Below, in pieces: positions 37,284-46,183 of a stretch of 64,000 nucleotides of DNA (position 1 is its first letter; each line of letters starts with the position of its first letter). The notes beneath the pieces are model-generated. The model was not told the DNA's origin. It did not search any database and worked only from the letters and a program-made list of their open reading frames with translations. Location: contig CAZKKI010000034.1 of assembly GCA_964553325.1 (NCBI GenBank), forward strand, positions 5,807 through 69,806. The letters run 5' to 3'. This DNA comes from BMS3ABIN04 sp964553325 (GTDB lineage Bacteria; Bacteroidota; Ignavibacteria; Ignavibacteriales; Melioribacteraceae). The translations under genes and the position numbers were made by a program.

Positions 37284-38102
37284 ATGCTCGAAAGTTTTAT
37301 AACGGTTTTGTTAATCGGTTTTACGGCAGGTTTTATTTTTGCAATGCCAATTGCGGGACCGATAAGCATTCTTATTACATCGAATGCATTGAAAGGAAAT
37401 TATCTTTTTTGTGTTCGAACCGCATTAGGTGCATCCATCGTCGAGTTTTTTTATGTCGTAATTTCGGTTAACGGTATCGCACTGCTGTTTTCGCTTTACA
37501 GTCCGCTTATTCCGTATCTACTTATTGTAGGCTCGGTCTTTTTGTTTTTCGTCGGTGTTAAAGTATTCAAAACGAAAATAACTTTCGAAGAAATCGAAAA
37601 GGGGGAAAAGCTCATAGACGGGAAAAAAGTCGATAAACAAGGCGGAATGCGAACGGGAATAATAATCAATCTAACCAATCCGTCTTTGTTTTTCGGGATT
37701 TTAACTTCTTCGTTTCTGGTTCTCTCATTCGCTTCGTCCGTTGGATTGAATACCGGCGGTTTGGATATTCTTCTTGAAGAGAACGTAAACTCAATTCAGC
37801 AAATAACGGGAACAGAGTTAAAAAATTTCGAATCAATCGACTCGACATACAACTTAATGCAAAATCACCAAAACGGCGAGGCAGAACGTTCTTCTTACAC
37901 ATTCGGTTTAAGTTTGGTTTACGGTGCTGCGTTAGCGATCGGCGGATTCTTATGGCTTTTCATTCTTACAAAATTGTTAATTAAATACAGAAACAAAATC
38001 AAAGTGGAATTTCTTAACGTTTTGTTCAAATCACTTGGAATTATTTTAATAGGAATAAGTTTTTATCTTTTTTACAGCGCCCTCCGGATTCTACTTTCCT
38101 GA
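37284..38102 (+). CDS. LysE-family exporter
   Basis: The 272-residue inner-membrane protein resembles LysE/RhtB amino-acid exporters: an N-terminal helix with AGFIFAMPIAGPISILI, GNYLFCVRTALGASIVEFFYV, and a conserved NLTNPSLFFGI in the middle. A long hydrophilic loop of about 50 residues (residues 160-210) before the last two helices makes it larger than the usual 200-210. The substrate cannot be assigned. It starts 95 bases after the lamin-tail gene and appears separately transcribed. Confidence 0.82.
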   Translation: MLESFITVLLIGFTAGFIFAMPIAGPISILITSNALKGNYLFCVRTALGASIVEFFYVVISVNGIALLFSLYSPLIPYLLIVGSVFLFFVGVKVFKTKITFEEIEKGEKLIDGKKVDKQGGMRTGIIINLTNPSLFFGILTSSFLVLSFASSVGLNTGGLDILLEENVNSIQQITGTELKNFESIDSTYNLMQNHQNGEAERSSYTFGLSLVYGAALAIGGFLWLFILTKLLIKYRNKIKVEFLNVLFKSLGIILIGISFYLFYSALRILLS

Positions 38103-38151
38103 CGTAAAAGGCGGGAACATTGCAAAAATTATTTTTTAAAAGAAGTGTGAA

Positions 38152-38183
38152 TTGTTGATATTTATTAAAAATAAATATGTAAT
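38152..38183 (+). promoter_or_regulatory. Candidate promoter of the CBM48 gene
   Basis: TTGATA at 38155-38160 and TGTAAT at 38178-38183 are 17 bases apart, 33 bases before the start codon. The first 15 bases are identical to the promoter region at 33280-33294. Confidence 0.45.
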
Positions 38184-38215
38184 TTTACATTATATTAATT
38201 AAAAAGGTAGTAAAA

Positions 38216-38527
38216 ATGTCGATTAAAAAACAATACTTAAAAACAAAACCGGAATGCAAAGTTACTTTTAAGATTCCCCCGGAAATTTCCAAACAATTTA
38301 AAGAAGCAAGTGTTGTAGGTGATTTTAACAATTGGGACCCGCATGCAAATCCAATGAAAAAATTGAAAAAAGATAACTCTTTTGTTACGACCATAAACCT
38401 CTTAAAGGGAAAAGAGTACCAATTCAGATATTTGTTAGACGGCGAGGCATGGTTTAACGACGAAGAAGCCGATAAGCACGTACCGACGTATTTCCCGGAT
38501 GCGGAGAACTCCGTTATAATTTGTTAG
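38216..38527 (+). CDS. Small CBM48 / isoamylase early-set domain protein (AMPK glycogen-binding type)
   Basis: This 103-residue single-domain protein matches the glycogen-binding CBM48 fold found in AMP-kinase beta subunits and branching enzymes. It shows KCKVTFKIPPEISKQFKEA, VVGDFNNWDPHANPMKKL and YQFRYLLDGEAWFNDEEAD, including the two Trp residues used for sugar stacking. Stand-alone versions are common in Bacteroidota and may bind glycogen or a partner enzyme. It has no signal peptide. The GYD-domain gene follows 77 bases downstream. Confidence 0.9.
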   Translation: MSIKKQYLKTKPECKVTFKIPPEISKQFKEASVVGDFNNWDPHANPMKKLKKDNSFVTTINLLKGKEYQFRYLLDGEAWFNDEEADKHVPTYFPDAENSVIIC

Positions 38528-38604
38528 CTGTTTCGTTTTTTCCTTTCCGGTTAAGGTGGTAGAAAAAAATAATAATAAATTCAAACCACAATGCGGGAGG
38601 AAAT

Positions 38605-38901
38605 ATGCAAACTTTCATTCTCTTAACCAAATTATCGCCAGAAAGTTTAACCAAAGTTAAAGCGAGACCCGAACTTGGCAGAATGTGGCTCGAACAAGTT
38701 AAAGCCAAGTGCCCGGATGTTAAATTCATTTCCCATTATGCACTTTTGGGTAAATACGATTTTATGGATATTTACGAAGCGCCCGATGTTGAAACGGCAG
38801 CCAAAGTGTCGCTTATCAGTTTGGAAAACGGAGCGTTCGTTGCGGAGAGTTTAATCGCTATACCTTATAAAAAATTCTCCGAGTTGACAAAAGAAATTTA
38901 A
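38605..38901 (+). CDS. GYD-domain protein (98 aa)
   Basis: This is a small cytoplasmic alpha/beta protein of the GYD family (dimeric ferredoxin-like fold), whose function is unknown. It shows MQTFILLTKLSPESLTKVKA, the family-like GKYDFMDIYEAPDVETAAKV (here GKYDF in place of GxYDx), and a usual length near 100. The ribosome binding site GGGAGGAA precedes the ATG by 4 bases. It may share a transcript with the CBM48 gene. Confidence 0.88.
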   Translation: MQTFILLTKLSPESLTKVKARPELGRMWLEQVKAKCPDVKFISHYALLGKYDFMDIYEAPDVETAAKVSLISLENGAFVAESLIAIPYKKFSELTKEI

Positions 38902-39056
38902 ATTTCGATATTCTTTTTATTTGATTTTTATTACCTTAAAGATTATCGGGCGAGAACGCATCTTATTACGCATAACTTCACGGCGTATTCCGTAATCGTC
39001 TTATTCGCCGTTTAACAAGACATTTTTACTTGGGCTGACTTTCCTATATACAACGG

Positions 39057-39887
39057 TTAAAAATTAAAATTGTCCGGATCGGGACCGAATCTTTTGTTAC
39101 GGTCAAGCGCATTGATTTCGTTTACGTCTTCCGCCGTAAGCTCGAAATCGAATATTCCGGAATTTTCTTTAATTCTTTCCCTCCGTACGGATTTTGGAAT
39201 TGTAATAACACCGTTTTGAATATCCCAGCGTAAGATTATTTGTGCTTCGGTTTTACCGTATTTTTCGGCAATCGATTTTATTACCGGAATATTTTTGAAA
39301 TGCCCTTGCATCAACGGACTCCACGCTTCGAAACGGATTAAATGTTCTTCGCAATATTTTCTTAATTCGTTTTGTTGCAAATACGGGTGGAACTCGACTT
39401 GGTTAACCATCGGAACGATTTCGGCTTCTCTCAGTAAATCTTCGAGGTGGTGAATGTGAAAATTACTTACTCCGATAGCTTTAACTCTTCCCTCGTTATA
39501 AATCTTTTCCAGAGCTTTCCAAGTTTCGGTATATTTTCCTTTAACCGGCCAGTGAATTAAATATAAATCCAGATATTCGGTATTCAACAATCTCAAACTA
39601 TGTTCATACGCTCTTAAAGTCGATTCGAATCCTTGATCCGAATTCCAGACTTTCGACGTAATAAAAATTTCTTCCCTCGGCAATCCGCTTTCTTTTACGG
39701 CTTTGCCTACTCCCCGTTCGTTAGCATAAACCGCTGCCGTATCGATATGCCTGTAGCCCGTTTCCAATGCGTATTTAACCGCCGATTCCACTTCGGGCCC
39801 GTCGGCGGCTTGCCATGTTCCCAATCCGAGCCATGGCATTTTCACGCCGTTGTTTAATTCCACTTCTGAATCTATTTTGTTTTTCAT
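39057..39887 (-). CDS. Aldo/keto reductase (AKR5-like)
   Basis: This NADPH-dependent oxidoreductase of 276 residues reduces aldehydes or ketones. The catalytic tetrad is visible as Asp49 and Tyr54 (HIDTAAVYANE), Lys79 (ITSKVW) and His112 (LYLIHWPVKG). The C-terminal cofactor loop reads ITIPKSVRRERIKENSGIFD. It is closest to 2,5-diketo-D-gluconate reductase and YvgN-type enzymes; the physiological substrate is not deducible. AGGAGG stands 5 bases ahead of the ATG. It is divergent from the CocE-type hydrolase gene, with a 158-base shared promoter region. Confidence 0.95.
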   Translation of the reverse strand: MKNKIDSEVELNNGVKMPWLGLGTWQAADGPEVESAVKYALETGYRHIDTAAVYANERGVGKAVKESGLPREEIFITSKVWNSDQGFESTLRAYEHSLRLLNTEYLDLYLIHWPVKGKYTETWKALEKIYNEGRVKAIGVSNFHIHHLEDLLREAEIVPMVNQVEFHPYLQQNELRKYCEEHLIRFEAWSPLMQGHFKNIPVIKSIAEKYGKTEAQIILRWDIQNGVITIPKSVRRERIKENSGIFDFELTAEDVNEINALDRNKRFGPDPDNFNF

Positions 39888-40045
39888 TCGTACCTCCTAT
39901 TTGTTTTCGATAAAGATAAAAAAATCGTGCGAAAATTTTACAAGTAAAAAATTCGTTAATCGTTTCCGAATACCAAAGTTTATAGCTCTTAAAGAGTATA
40001 TTTCGTATTTTACATCTATCTTTTGCGAAAAACAGGGTTGAAAAA

Positions 40046-41923
40046 TTGAATAAAATAAAAATTTATTTTGCATTGATATTAATTTCTCTATCCGTTCTCT
40101 TTGCGCAAAACGATGAGGGGATCGAAAACAGATATGAAAAAAACGAATACAGAATAAAAATGCGCGACGGTGTAAGACTTTACACCGCCGTTTTTTCTCC
40201 GAAAGACACAACGGAAAATCATCCTATAATAATTTGGCGTACACCGTACAGTTGCGCTCCTTACGGTAAAAATAAATTCAGCCGTTATGCTAAAATTTAT
40301 AAACACTTTACCAACGAAAATTACATCATTGTTTTGCAAGACGTGCGCGGGCGTTTTATGTCGGAGGGAAAATTCGTCGATATGCGACCGTTCATTCCCG
40401 ATAAAAAAGACAGTACGGATATCGACGAAGCTTCGGATACATACGATACGGTAGAATGGTTAATCAATAACATTCCGCACAATAACGGGCGAGTGGGAGT
40501 ATGGGGAATCTCCTATCCCGGATTTTATGCGGCAATGGCGGCTATGTCGGGCCATCCGGCAATTAAAGCCGTTTCACCTCAAGCACCGATATCCGACTGG
40601 TTTATCGGCGACGATATGCATCATAACGGCGCTTTTTCTTTGATGATGGCATTTAATTTTTTCAAAGTGTTCGGTTTACCCCGCGATTCACTTACTACAA
40701 AATGGCCCCGACCGGTTCAATATCCTTCACCCGATGCTTATACTTTTTTCTTAAATATGGGACCGGTTAAAAACGCAAATAAGTTGTATTTGAAAAATAA
40801 AATCGAGTTTTGGAACCAAGCAACTGCAAACGGAATATATAATGAATTCTGGCAAGCAAAAAGTACTTTACAACATTTTTACAACGTTAAACCCGCTGTA
40901 ATGACTGTCGGCGGTTGGTTCGACGGCGAAGATTTGTTCGGTGCTCTACATACTTATGAGGAAATCGAAAAGAAAAATCCCGGGATTTTCAATATTTTGG
41001 TAATGGGACCTTGGCCGCACGGCGCTTGGGGAAGAGGCAATGTATCAAGTTTCGGTGAAATGGAATTCGGACAAAACACAAGCGAGTTTTACCGCAAAAA
41101 CGTGGAGCTTCCGTTTTTCAATTACTTTTTGAAAGACAAAGGCAAGCTTAACTTACCGGAAGCTTTAATCTTCGAAACGGGAAACAACAAATGGCATAAA
41201 TTCGATAAATGGCCTCCCGAAAACGTAACCGAAAGAACTTTATTCTTTGATGACAATTCCGGATTGGAATTTACATTGCCGGCGGAAAACCGAATTGACT
41301 TCGATGAATTTATTAGCGATCCGATGCATCCTGTCCCGTACACTTCTGCCGTACTGGATTCGAGGAAATTTTACAACAGAACCTACGTTGTGGAAGATCA
41401 GCGTTTTGCTTCAACCCGGACCGACGTTTTAAGTTACGAAACAGACACTTTGGAAAGCGATATAACAATCGCCGGACCTATTTACGCCGATTTGTATGTT
41501 TCCACAAGCGGAACGGATGCGGATTGGATTGTTAAAGTAATAGACGTTTTTCCGGAGTATGAAAAAGATAAAAAGAAAAATAATAAAACCGTTGAGATGG
41601 GAAACTATCAAATGCTAATCCGTGCCGAAATAATGAGAGGGAAATTCCGAAACAGTTTTGAAAATCCCGAACCGTTTGAACCCGGTAAAATTACAAAAGT
41701 GTCTTTCGTACTGCCCGATGTTATGCACACGTTCAAGAAAGGACACAAAATAATGGTTCAAGTACAAAGCAGTTGGTTCCCTTTGTTCGATAGAAATCCG
41801 CAAACGTTTACGGATATTTACAATGCGGACGAACGGGACTTCCGAAAAGCGGTTCACAGAGTTTATCATACGGAAAAGTATCCTTCATCGGTAACTTTTA
41901 ATTTTTACGAAAAACAAGATTAA
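40046..41923 (+). CDS. Secreted CocE/NonD-family (S15) hydrolase, TTG start
   Basis: This 625-residue serine hydrolase belongs to the X-Pro dipeptidyl-peptidase/cocaine esterase group. The nucleophile is Ser156 in GVWGISYPGFYAAMAAM, and the aromatic GDDMHHNGAF plus GPWPHGAWG (catalytic His region) follow. The C-terminal 230 residues form the jelly-roll domain typical of the family (TLESDITIAGPIYADLYVST). The only start that gives a full signal peptide (NKIKIYFALILISLSVLFAQ) is the TTG at 40046; there is no ATG nearby. The enzyme is probably periplasmic or outer-membrane associated and may act on peptides or acyl/ester substrates. Confidence 0.92.
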   Translation: MNKIKIYFALILISLSVLFAQNDEGIENRYEKNEYRIKMRDGVRLYTAVFSPKDTTENHPIIIWRTPYSCAPYGKNKFSRYAKIYKHFTNENYIIVLQDVRGRFMSEGKFVDMRPFIPDKKDSTDIDEASDTYDTVEWLINNIPHNNGRVGVWGISYPGFYAAMAAMSGHPAIKAVSPQAPISDWFIGDDMHHNGAFSLMMAFNFFKVFGLPRDSLTTKWPRPVQYPSPDAYTFFLNMGPVKNANKLYLKNKIEFWNQATANGIYNEFWQAKSTLQHFYNVKPAVMTVGGWFDGEDLFGALHTYEEIEKKNPGIFNILVMGPWPHGAWGRGNVSSFGEMEFGQNTSEFYRKNVELPFFNYFLKDKGKLNLPEALIFETGNNKWHKFDKWPPENVTERTLFFDDNSGLEFTLPAENRIDFDEFISDPMHPVPYTSAVLDSRKFYNRTYVVEDQRFASTRTDVLSYETDTLESDITIAGPIYADLYVSTSGTDADWIVKVIDVFPEYEKDKKKNNKTVEMGNYQMLIRAEIMRGKFRNSFENPEPFEPGKITKVSFVLPDVMHTFKKGHKIMVQVQSSWFPLFDRNPQTFTDIYNADERDFRKAVHRVYHTEKYPSSVTFNFYEKQD

Positions 41924-41997
41924 CCGGAGACCGATAATTTGTTTTTCAATCTTCTTATATTTTAATATTTTTCGGGCTCAATTTTTTTAAGGTAAAA

Positions 41998-42636
41998 GTG
42001 ATCAAAGTAAATGAAATATATTATTCGATTCAAGGCGAAAGTTCGTTGACGGGCTTGCCTTGCGTATTTGTTCGATTAACCTACTGCAACTTGCGTTGCT
42101 CGTATTGCGATACCGAATACGCATTTTACGAAGGAGAAGAGAAATCCATCGAGGAAATAATTAACGAGGTGAAAAAATACGATTGTAATCTTGTGGAAAT
42201 AACCGGCGGCGAACCGCTTGTTCAAAAAGAATCGTTGGATTTGATGAAACGATTGTGCAACGAAGGTTTCGATGTGATGCTGGAAACCGGTGGAAGTTTG
42301 CCGATAAAAGATGTGGACAAAAGAGTTAAAATCGTAATGGATTTAAAATGTCCTTCAAGCAATATGATGAAAAAGAACCTTTACGAAAACATTGATTTTC
42401 TTAAATCGGAGGACGAAGTGAAATTTGTTATCGGGAACAGGGAAGATTACGATTGGGCTAAATTGATTTTGAAAAAATATAATTTACAAGATAAATTAAC
42501 GGTGTTGTTCTCCGTGGTTTTCGGGGAACTTGAACCGGTAGAACTTGTAAATTGGATTTTGGAAGATAAATTAAAAGTAAGATTTCAACCGCAATTACAT
42601 AAATATATTTGGAAACCGGAGACAAAAGGCGTATGA
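41998..42636 (+). CDS. queE: 7-carboxy-7-deazaguanine synthase
   Basis: QueE is a radical SAM enzyme that turns 6-carboxy-tetrahydropterin into 7-carboxy-7-deazaguanine, the base precursor of queuosine. The 212-residue protein has the cluster motif C30-x3-C34-x2-C37 (CNLRCSYC), the substrate-binding SIQGESSLTGLPCVFVRL at the N-terminus, and the TGGEPL motif near residue 75. Start is GTG at 41998. Its stop overlaps the queD ATG by 4 bases. QueE normally acts after QueD, so the pair makes two successive steps. Confidence 0.95.
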   Translation: MIKVNEIYYSIQGESSLTGLPCVFVRLTYCNLRCSYCDTEYAFYEGEEKSIEEIINEVKKYDCNLVEITGGEPLVQKESLDLMKRLCNEGFDVMLETGGSLPIKDVDKRVKIVMDLKCPSSNMMKKNLYENIDFLKSEDEVKFVIGNREDYDWAKLILKKYNLQDKLTVLFSVVFGELEPVELVNWILEDKLKVRFQPQLHKYIWKPETKGV

Positions 42637-43046
42637 AAATTGCAAAAGATTTCAAATGGGAAATGGGTCACAGATTGCCCTTCCACAAAGGTAAATGTAA
42701 AAATCTTCATGGACATTCTTATAAATTAACGGTAGAGTTTGAAGGAACATTGGACGAAAACGGTATGGTACTCGATTATTACGATGTAAAAGAAATCGTA
42801 GGACCGATAGTTGAAAATCTTGATCACTCCGTTATGGTTTACGAAAAAGACAAAGAATTAATCGACGTACTGGAAAAGTTAAACTCGAAAGCGGTAATCG
42901 TTCCTTTTCAAACCACGGCGGAAAACATGTGCGGTTACTTTTTGGAAAAAATAAGAAACGCCGGACTGCCCGAAAACATTAATGAAATACGTGTTTGGGT
43001 TTACGAAACGGAAAATACATACGCAACGGACACAATGAAACTTTAA
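42633..43046 (+). CDS. queD: 6-carboxy-tetrahydropterin synthase
   Basis: QueD converts dihydroneopterin triphosphate to 6-carboxy-5,6,7,8-tetrahydropterin for queuosine synthesis. The 137-residue protein has the zinc ligands His13, His26 and His28 and catalytic Cys22 (GHRLPFHKGKCKNLHGHSY), plus LDHSVMV and the conserved Glu in VYETENTYA. The ATG at 42633 overlaps the queE stop; an apparent earlier start at 42609 lies inside queE and is not used. QueC and QueF are not in this window. Confidence 0.96.
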   Translation: MKIAKDFKWEMGHRLPFHKGKCKNLHGHSYKLTVEFEGTLDENGMVLDYYDVKEIVGPIVENLDHSVMVYEKDKELIDVLEKLNSKAVIVPFQTTAENMCGYFLEKIRNAGLPENINEIRVWVYETENTYATDTMKL

Positions 43047-43367
43047 ACCAAAGCGCAAAGGTTGTTTTTTCAAAAATTTTAAATGTCGCCAATCTTTTAT
43101 ATCGGAAAATACAACCGAAATATCATTTATAATATTCGTTCCGTTTTACCAAAAAATCCGGCTTCAAATTGATTTACGCCTCAATTTATTCTATCGTATA
43201 TTTTCCTTTTCCCTCACTCAAACTATTATTTTTATTATATTTATAAGTTATTTCGAATTAATATTTGGACTAATTTTTACCGTAATCCGCAGCGTTTGAA
43301 ACAAAAAAGATATTGCTGCGGTACAAAATCAATTGGTTTTTCTTTTAAATAAAACGAGGGGAACGCT
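43047..43367. other. Promoter region of the Bat operon
   Basis: These 321 bases hold no gene. A perfect inverted repeat AAATTGA / TCAATTT with an 8-base spacer lies at 43166-43187, about 180 bases before moxR. It could be a regulator site. The ribosome binding site GAGGGG stands 8 bases before the TTG start. Confidence 0.5.
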
Positions 43368-44351
43368 TTGGAAATTACAGAACTTAATGAAAAAATTAAA
43401 AAAGAAAGCGAATTTATCGATGTTCTTTTCAACGAAATCGGGAAAGTCATTGTCGGTCAGAAAGAAATGGTTGAGCGGTTGGTAATCGGACTCCTTGCAA
43501 ACGGGCACATTTTGCTCGAAGGTGTTCCGGGTCTTGCCAAAACCCTTGCTATCAAATCTCTCTCGTCATCGATGAAGGCGAAATTCCAGAGAATTCAATT
43601 CACACCGGATTTGTTGCCTGCGGATTTAATCGGAACAATGATATACAATCAAAAAGAAGGAAATTTTTCAATTAAAAAAGGTCCTATTTTCTCAAATTTC
43701 ATATTAGCGGATGAAATTAACCGCGCCCCGGCAAAAGTGCAAAGCGCTTTGCTCGAAGCAATGCAAGAACGGCAGGTTACAATCGGTCCTTCAACCTTCA
43801 AACTGGAAGAACCTTTTCTGGTACTTGCTACCCAAAACCCGATTGAGCAAGAAGGAACTTACCCTCTTCCCGAAGCTCAAGTCGATAGATTCATGCTAAA
43901 AGTAAAAATCACATATCCTTCTAGGGACGAAGAACTGAAAATTATGCATCAAAACGTTCGCGGAACTTTTCCCGAAGCGAAACCGGTAATTTCCCCGAAA
44001 CAAATTTTGGATGCGCGTAAGTTAATTCAAGAAATTTATGTCGATGAAAAGATCGATCAGTACATTCTCGATATAGTTATGGCTACAAGGGAACCGAATC
44101 AATTCGGACTTGCCGATTTAACGGATTTGATTAGCTACGGGGCATCTCCGAGAGCTACAATAAATCTTGCTTTGGGCGCCCGTGCAATGGCGTTTATTAA
44201 CAGACGCGGTTACGTAATTCCCGAAGACGTAAGAGCAATTTGTATGGACGTAATGCGTCATAGAATTGCCGTTACATACGAAGCCGAAGCGGAAGAAATC
44301 GATTCGGAAAAAATAATCGAGCAAATTTTAAACAAAGTGGAAGTGCCGTAA
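43368..44351 (+). CDS. MoxR-family AAA+ ATPase, first gene of the Bat operon, TTG start
   Basis: MoxR ATPases act as chaperones for VWA-domain proteins encoded beside them. The 327-residue protein has Walker A at residues 52-59 (GVPGLAKT), Walker B LADEINRAP, sensor sequence LATQNPIEQEGTYPLPEAQ and a C-terminal winged helical part with LISYGASPRATINLA. The TTG at 43368 is preceded by GAGGGG at good distance and gives the usual short N-terminus. It is followed by the DUF58 gene after 9 bases. Confidence 0.95.
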   Translation: MEITELNEKIKKESEFIDVLFNEIGKVIVGQKEMVERLVIGLLANGHILLEGVPGLAKTLAIKSLSSSMKAKFQRIQFTPDLLPADLIGTMIYNQKEGNFSIKKGPIFSNFILADEINRAPAKVQSALLEAMQERQVTIGPSTFKLEEPFLVLATQNPIEQEGTYPLPEAQVDRFMLKVKITYPSRDEELKIMHQNVRGTFPEAKPVISPKQILDARKLIQEIYVDEKIDQYILDIVMATREPNQFGLADLTDLISYGASPRATINLALGARAMAFINRRGYVIPEDVRAICMDVMRHRIAVTYEAEAEEIDSEKIIEQILNKVEVP

Positions 44352-44360
44352 AACTTGCCT

Positions 44361-45239
44361 ATGCTTACAACTAAAGAATTGCTGAAACAAGTCCGCCAAA
44401 TCGAAATTAAAACCAGAGGTTTGGTAAACGAAGTTTTTTCGGGCGAATACCATTCCGTTTTCAAAGGACGCGGAATGGAATTTTCCGAAGTGCGGGAATA
44501 CCAAATAGGCGACGATATCAGAACAATAGATTGGAACGTTACTGCAAGGTTCGGGCATCCGTATGTAAAAATTTTCGAAGAAGAACGTGAACTTACCGTT
44601 ATGCTTTTGGTCGATATGAGCGGTTCGATGGTTTTCGGAAGTTTGGATAAAACAAAACAACAAATTGCAGCCGAGCTTACCGCAATTCTGGCATTCTCGG
44701 CAATGAAAAACAACGACAAGGTAGGATTGATTCTTTTTACCGAAAACATTGAAAAATTTGTCCCGCCCAGAAAAGGAAGAAGTCACGTTTTAAGAATCAT
44801 TCGCGAAGTTCTTTCTTTTGAACCGGAAGGCAATAAAACCGATATCAAAGGCGCACTCGAATATTTCAATCATACTATTAAGAAAAAAAGTATCGCGTTT
44901 CTGTTATCGGATTTTTTCGATAGCGGTTACGAAAAGATTTTGAGAATAGCGGGGAAAAAACATGATTTGATTGGAATCGTATTACGCGACCCGCGCGAAC
45001 AAGATTTAATTGACGCCGGTTTGGTGAAATTCAGAGATGCCGAAACCGGAGAGGTTCGTTACGTTGATACAAGCAACAAAACCGTTAGGGAAAACTTTAT
45101 ACAAAAAATTAACAATTATGAAGAACGGCGAAAATCGGTTTTCGTTTCAAGCCGGTTGGATACGATAATGATTAACACCGATACTTCATACATTAAACCG
45201 TTGGTTGAATTTTTCCATTTGCGCGAGAAAAGATGGTAA
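44361..45239 (+). CDS. DUF58 / VWA-like protein of the Bat operon
   Basis: This 292-residue cytoplasmic protein has the DUF58 signature GEYHSVFKGRGMEFSEVREY followed by GDDIRTIDWNVTARFGHPYVK. A von Willebrand A-like region with the metal-ion motif DMSGSM follows near residue 90. DUF58 proteins nearly always lie next to MoxR, which is thought to remodel them. Start is ATG at 44361 (MLTTKELLKQVRQIEIKTRG, the typical N-terminus). The stop overlaps the next start by 7 bases, showing tight coupling. Confidence 0.93.
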   Translation: MLTTKELLKQVRQIEIKTRGLVNEVFSGEYHSVFKGRGMEFSEVREYQIGDDIRTIDWNVTARFGHPYVKIFEEERELTVMLLVDMSGSMVFGSLDKTKQQIAAELTAILAFSAMKNNDKVGLILFTENIEKFVPPRKGRSHVLRIIREVLSFEPEGNKTDIKGALEYFNHTIKKKSIAFLLSDFFDSGYEKILRIAGKKHDLIGIVLRDPREQDLIDAGLVKFRDAETGEVRYVDTSNKTVRENFIQKINNYEERRKSVFVSSRLDTIMINTDTSYIKPLVEFFHLREKRW

Positions 45240-46183
45240 GGAAAATTTTAATATTGTTTCTGTTTATTGCGGGATTAATTTCGCTTGATGCCCAACCCGT
45301 ATCTGTTGAAGCTTCTACGGATACGACCGATTATCTTGTAGGCGATTATATAAATTATCAACTTAAAATTACTCACGATAAATCCGTTGAAATCAAAATT
45401 CCCCCGTTGGAAAAAAATCTCGGTTCGCTTGTATTTCTAAAAGAACTGCCGACGGAAAAATTCGAAACCGGTAACGAAATTACGGAAGTTCACCGTTACA
45501 TTCTTTCCGGTTACGATTCGGTTTCAATAAACATTCCGCAAATAGAAATAGAATATTTCGAACAAAACGGGAACACACCGAAAAAGGTCAAATCGAATCC
45601 CGTGAAAATTTCCATTCACACTCTGGATGTTGACCTGAAAAAAGAAATAAAAGACATAAAGCCTCCAATAAAAATAGAAATCAGCTGGCTTTTGTATTTA
45701 TTGATTTTAGTACTGATTTTATTGGCGTTATTAATAGCATATTACATTTACACCAAATATTTCAAAAAACAAAGTCCGCAACAAATTACTGAAGAAGAAA
45801 TAATATTAACGCCTTATAAATTGGCATTAAAACAACTCGGCGAACTTGAAGAGAAAAAACTGTGGCAGCAGGGTAAAGTAAAAGAATATCATTCGGAGCT
45901 AACCGGTATTATCCGCCGTTATTTTGAAGAACGGTATCACTTTCCTGCAATGGAAATGACATCGAGCGAAATTATGCAAGTAATCAATCGGGTGATGGAC
46001 AGTCCGCCGGTAATTAAGATTACTGAAGAGTTTTTCAGAAATGCCGATTTGGTAAAATTTGCCAAATTTATTCCCATGCCGTCTATCAACGAAGAGATGA
46101 TGAAACAAGCGTACATGATAATCGAAAGAACTCGCCCCGCTTCGGAAGAAAGAAAAATCGGGGAGGTCGAATATGTTCGGTAA
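45233..46183 (+). CDS. BatD-like / DUF4381-type membrane protein
   Basis: This 316-residue protein has a signal peptide (MVRKILILFLFIAGLISLDA), then a beta-rich extracytoplasmic region resembling a short version of the BatD N-terminal domain (SVEASTDTTDYLVGDYINYQ). One membrane helix lies near residues 150-170 (ISWLLYLLILVLILLALLI), and the cytoplasmic tail is helical (EYHSELTGIIRRYFEERYHF, FAKFIPMPSINEEMMKQAYM). The tail pattern is also seen in BatD of this operon. It overlaps both neighbours, so it is a structural part of the Bat set in this lineage. Exact function is unknown. Confidence 0.82.
   Translation: MVRKILILFLFIAGLISLDAQPVSVEASTDTTDYLVGDYINYQLKITHDKSVEIKIPPLEKNLGSLVFLKELPTEKFETGNEITEVHRYILSGYDSVSINIPQIEIEYFEQNGNTPKKVKSNPVKISIHTLDVDLKKEIKDIKPPIKIEISWLLYLLILVLILLALLIAYYIYTKYFKKQSPQQITEEEIILTPYKLALKQLGELEEKKLWQQGKVKEYHSELTGIIRRYFEERYHFPAMEMTSSEIMQVINRVMDSPPVIKITEEFFRNADLVKFAKFIPMPSINEEMMKQAYMIIERTRPASEERKIGEVEYVR

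Noticed and set aside
41924..41997. preQ1 riboswitch before queE
   Set aside because: The leader is too short and shows no aptamer-like hairpin or conserved preQ1 tail.
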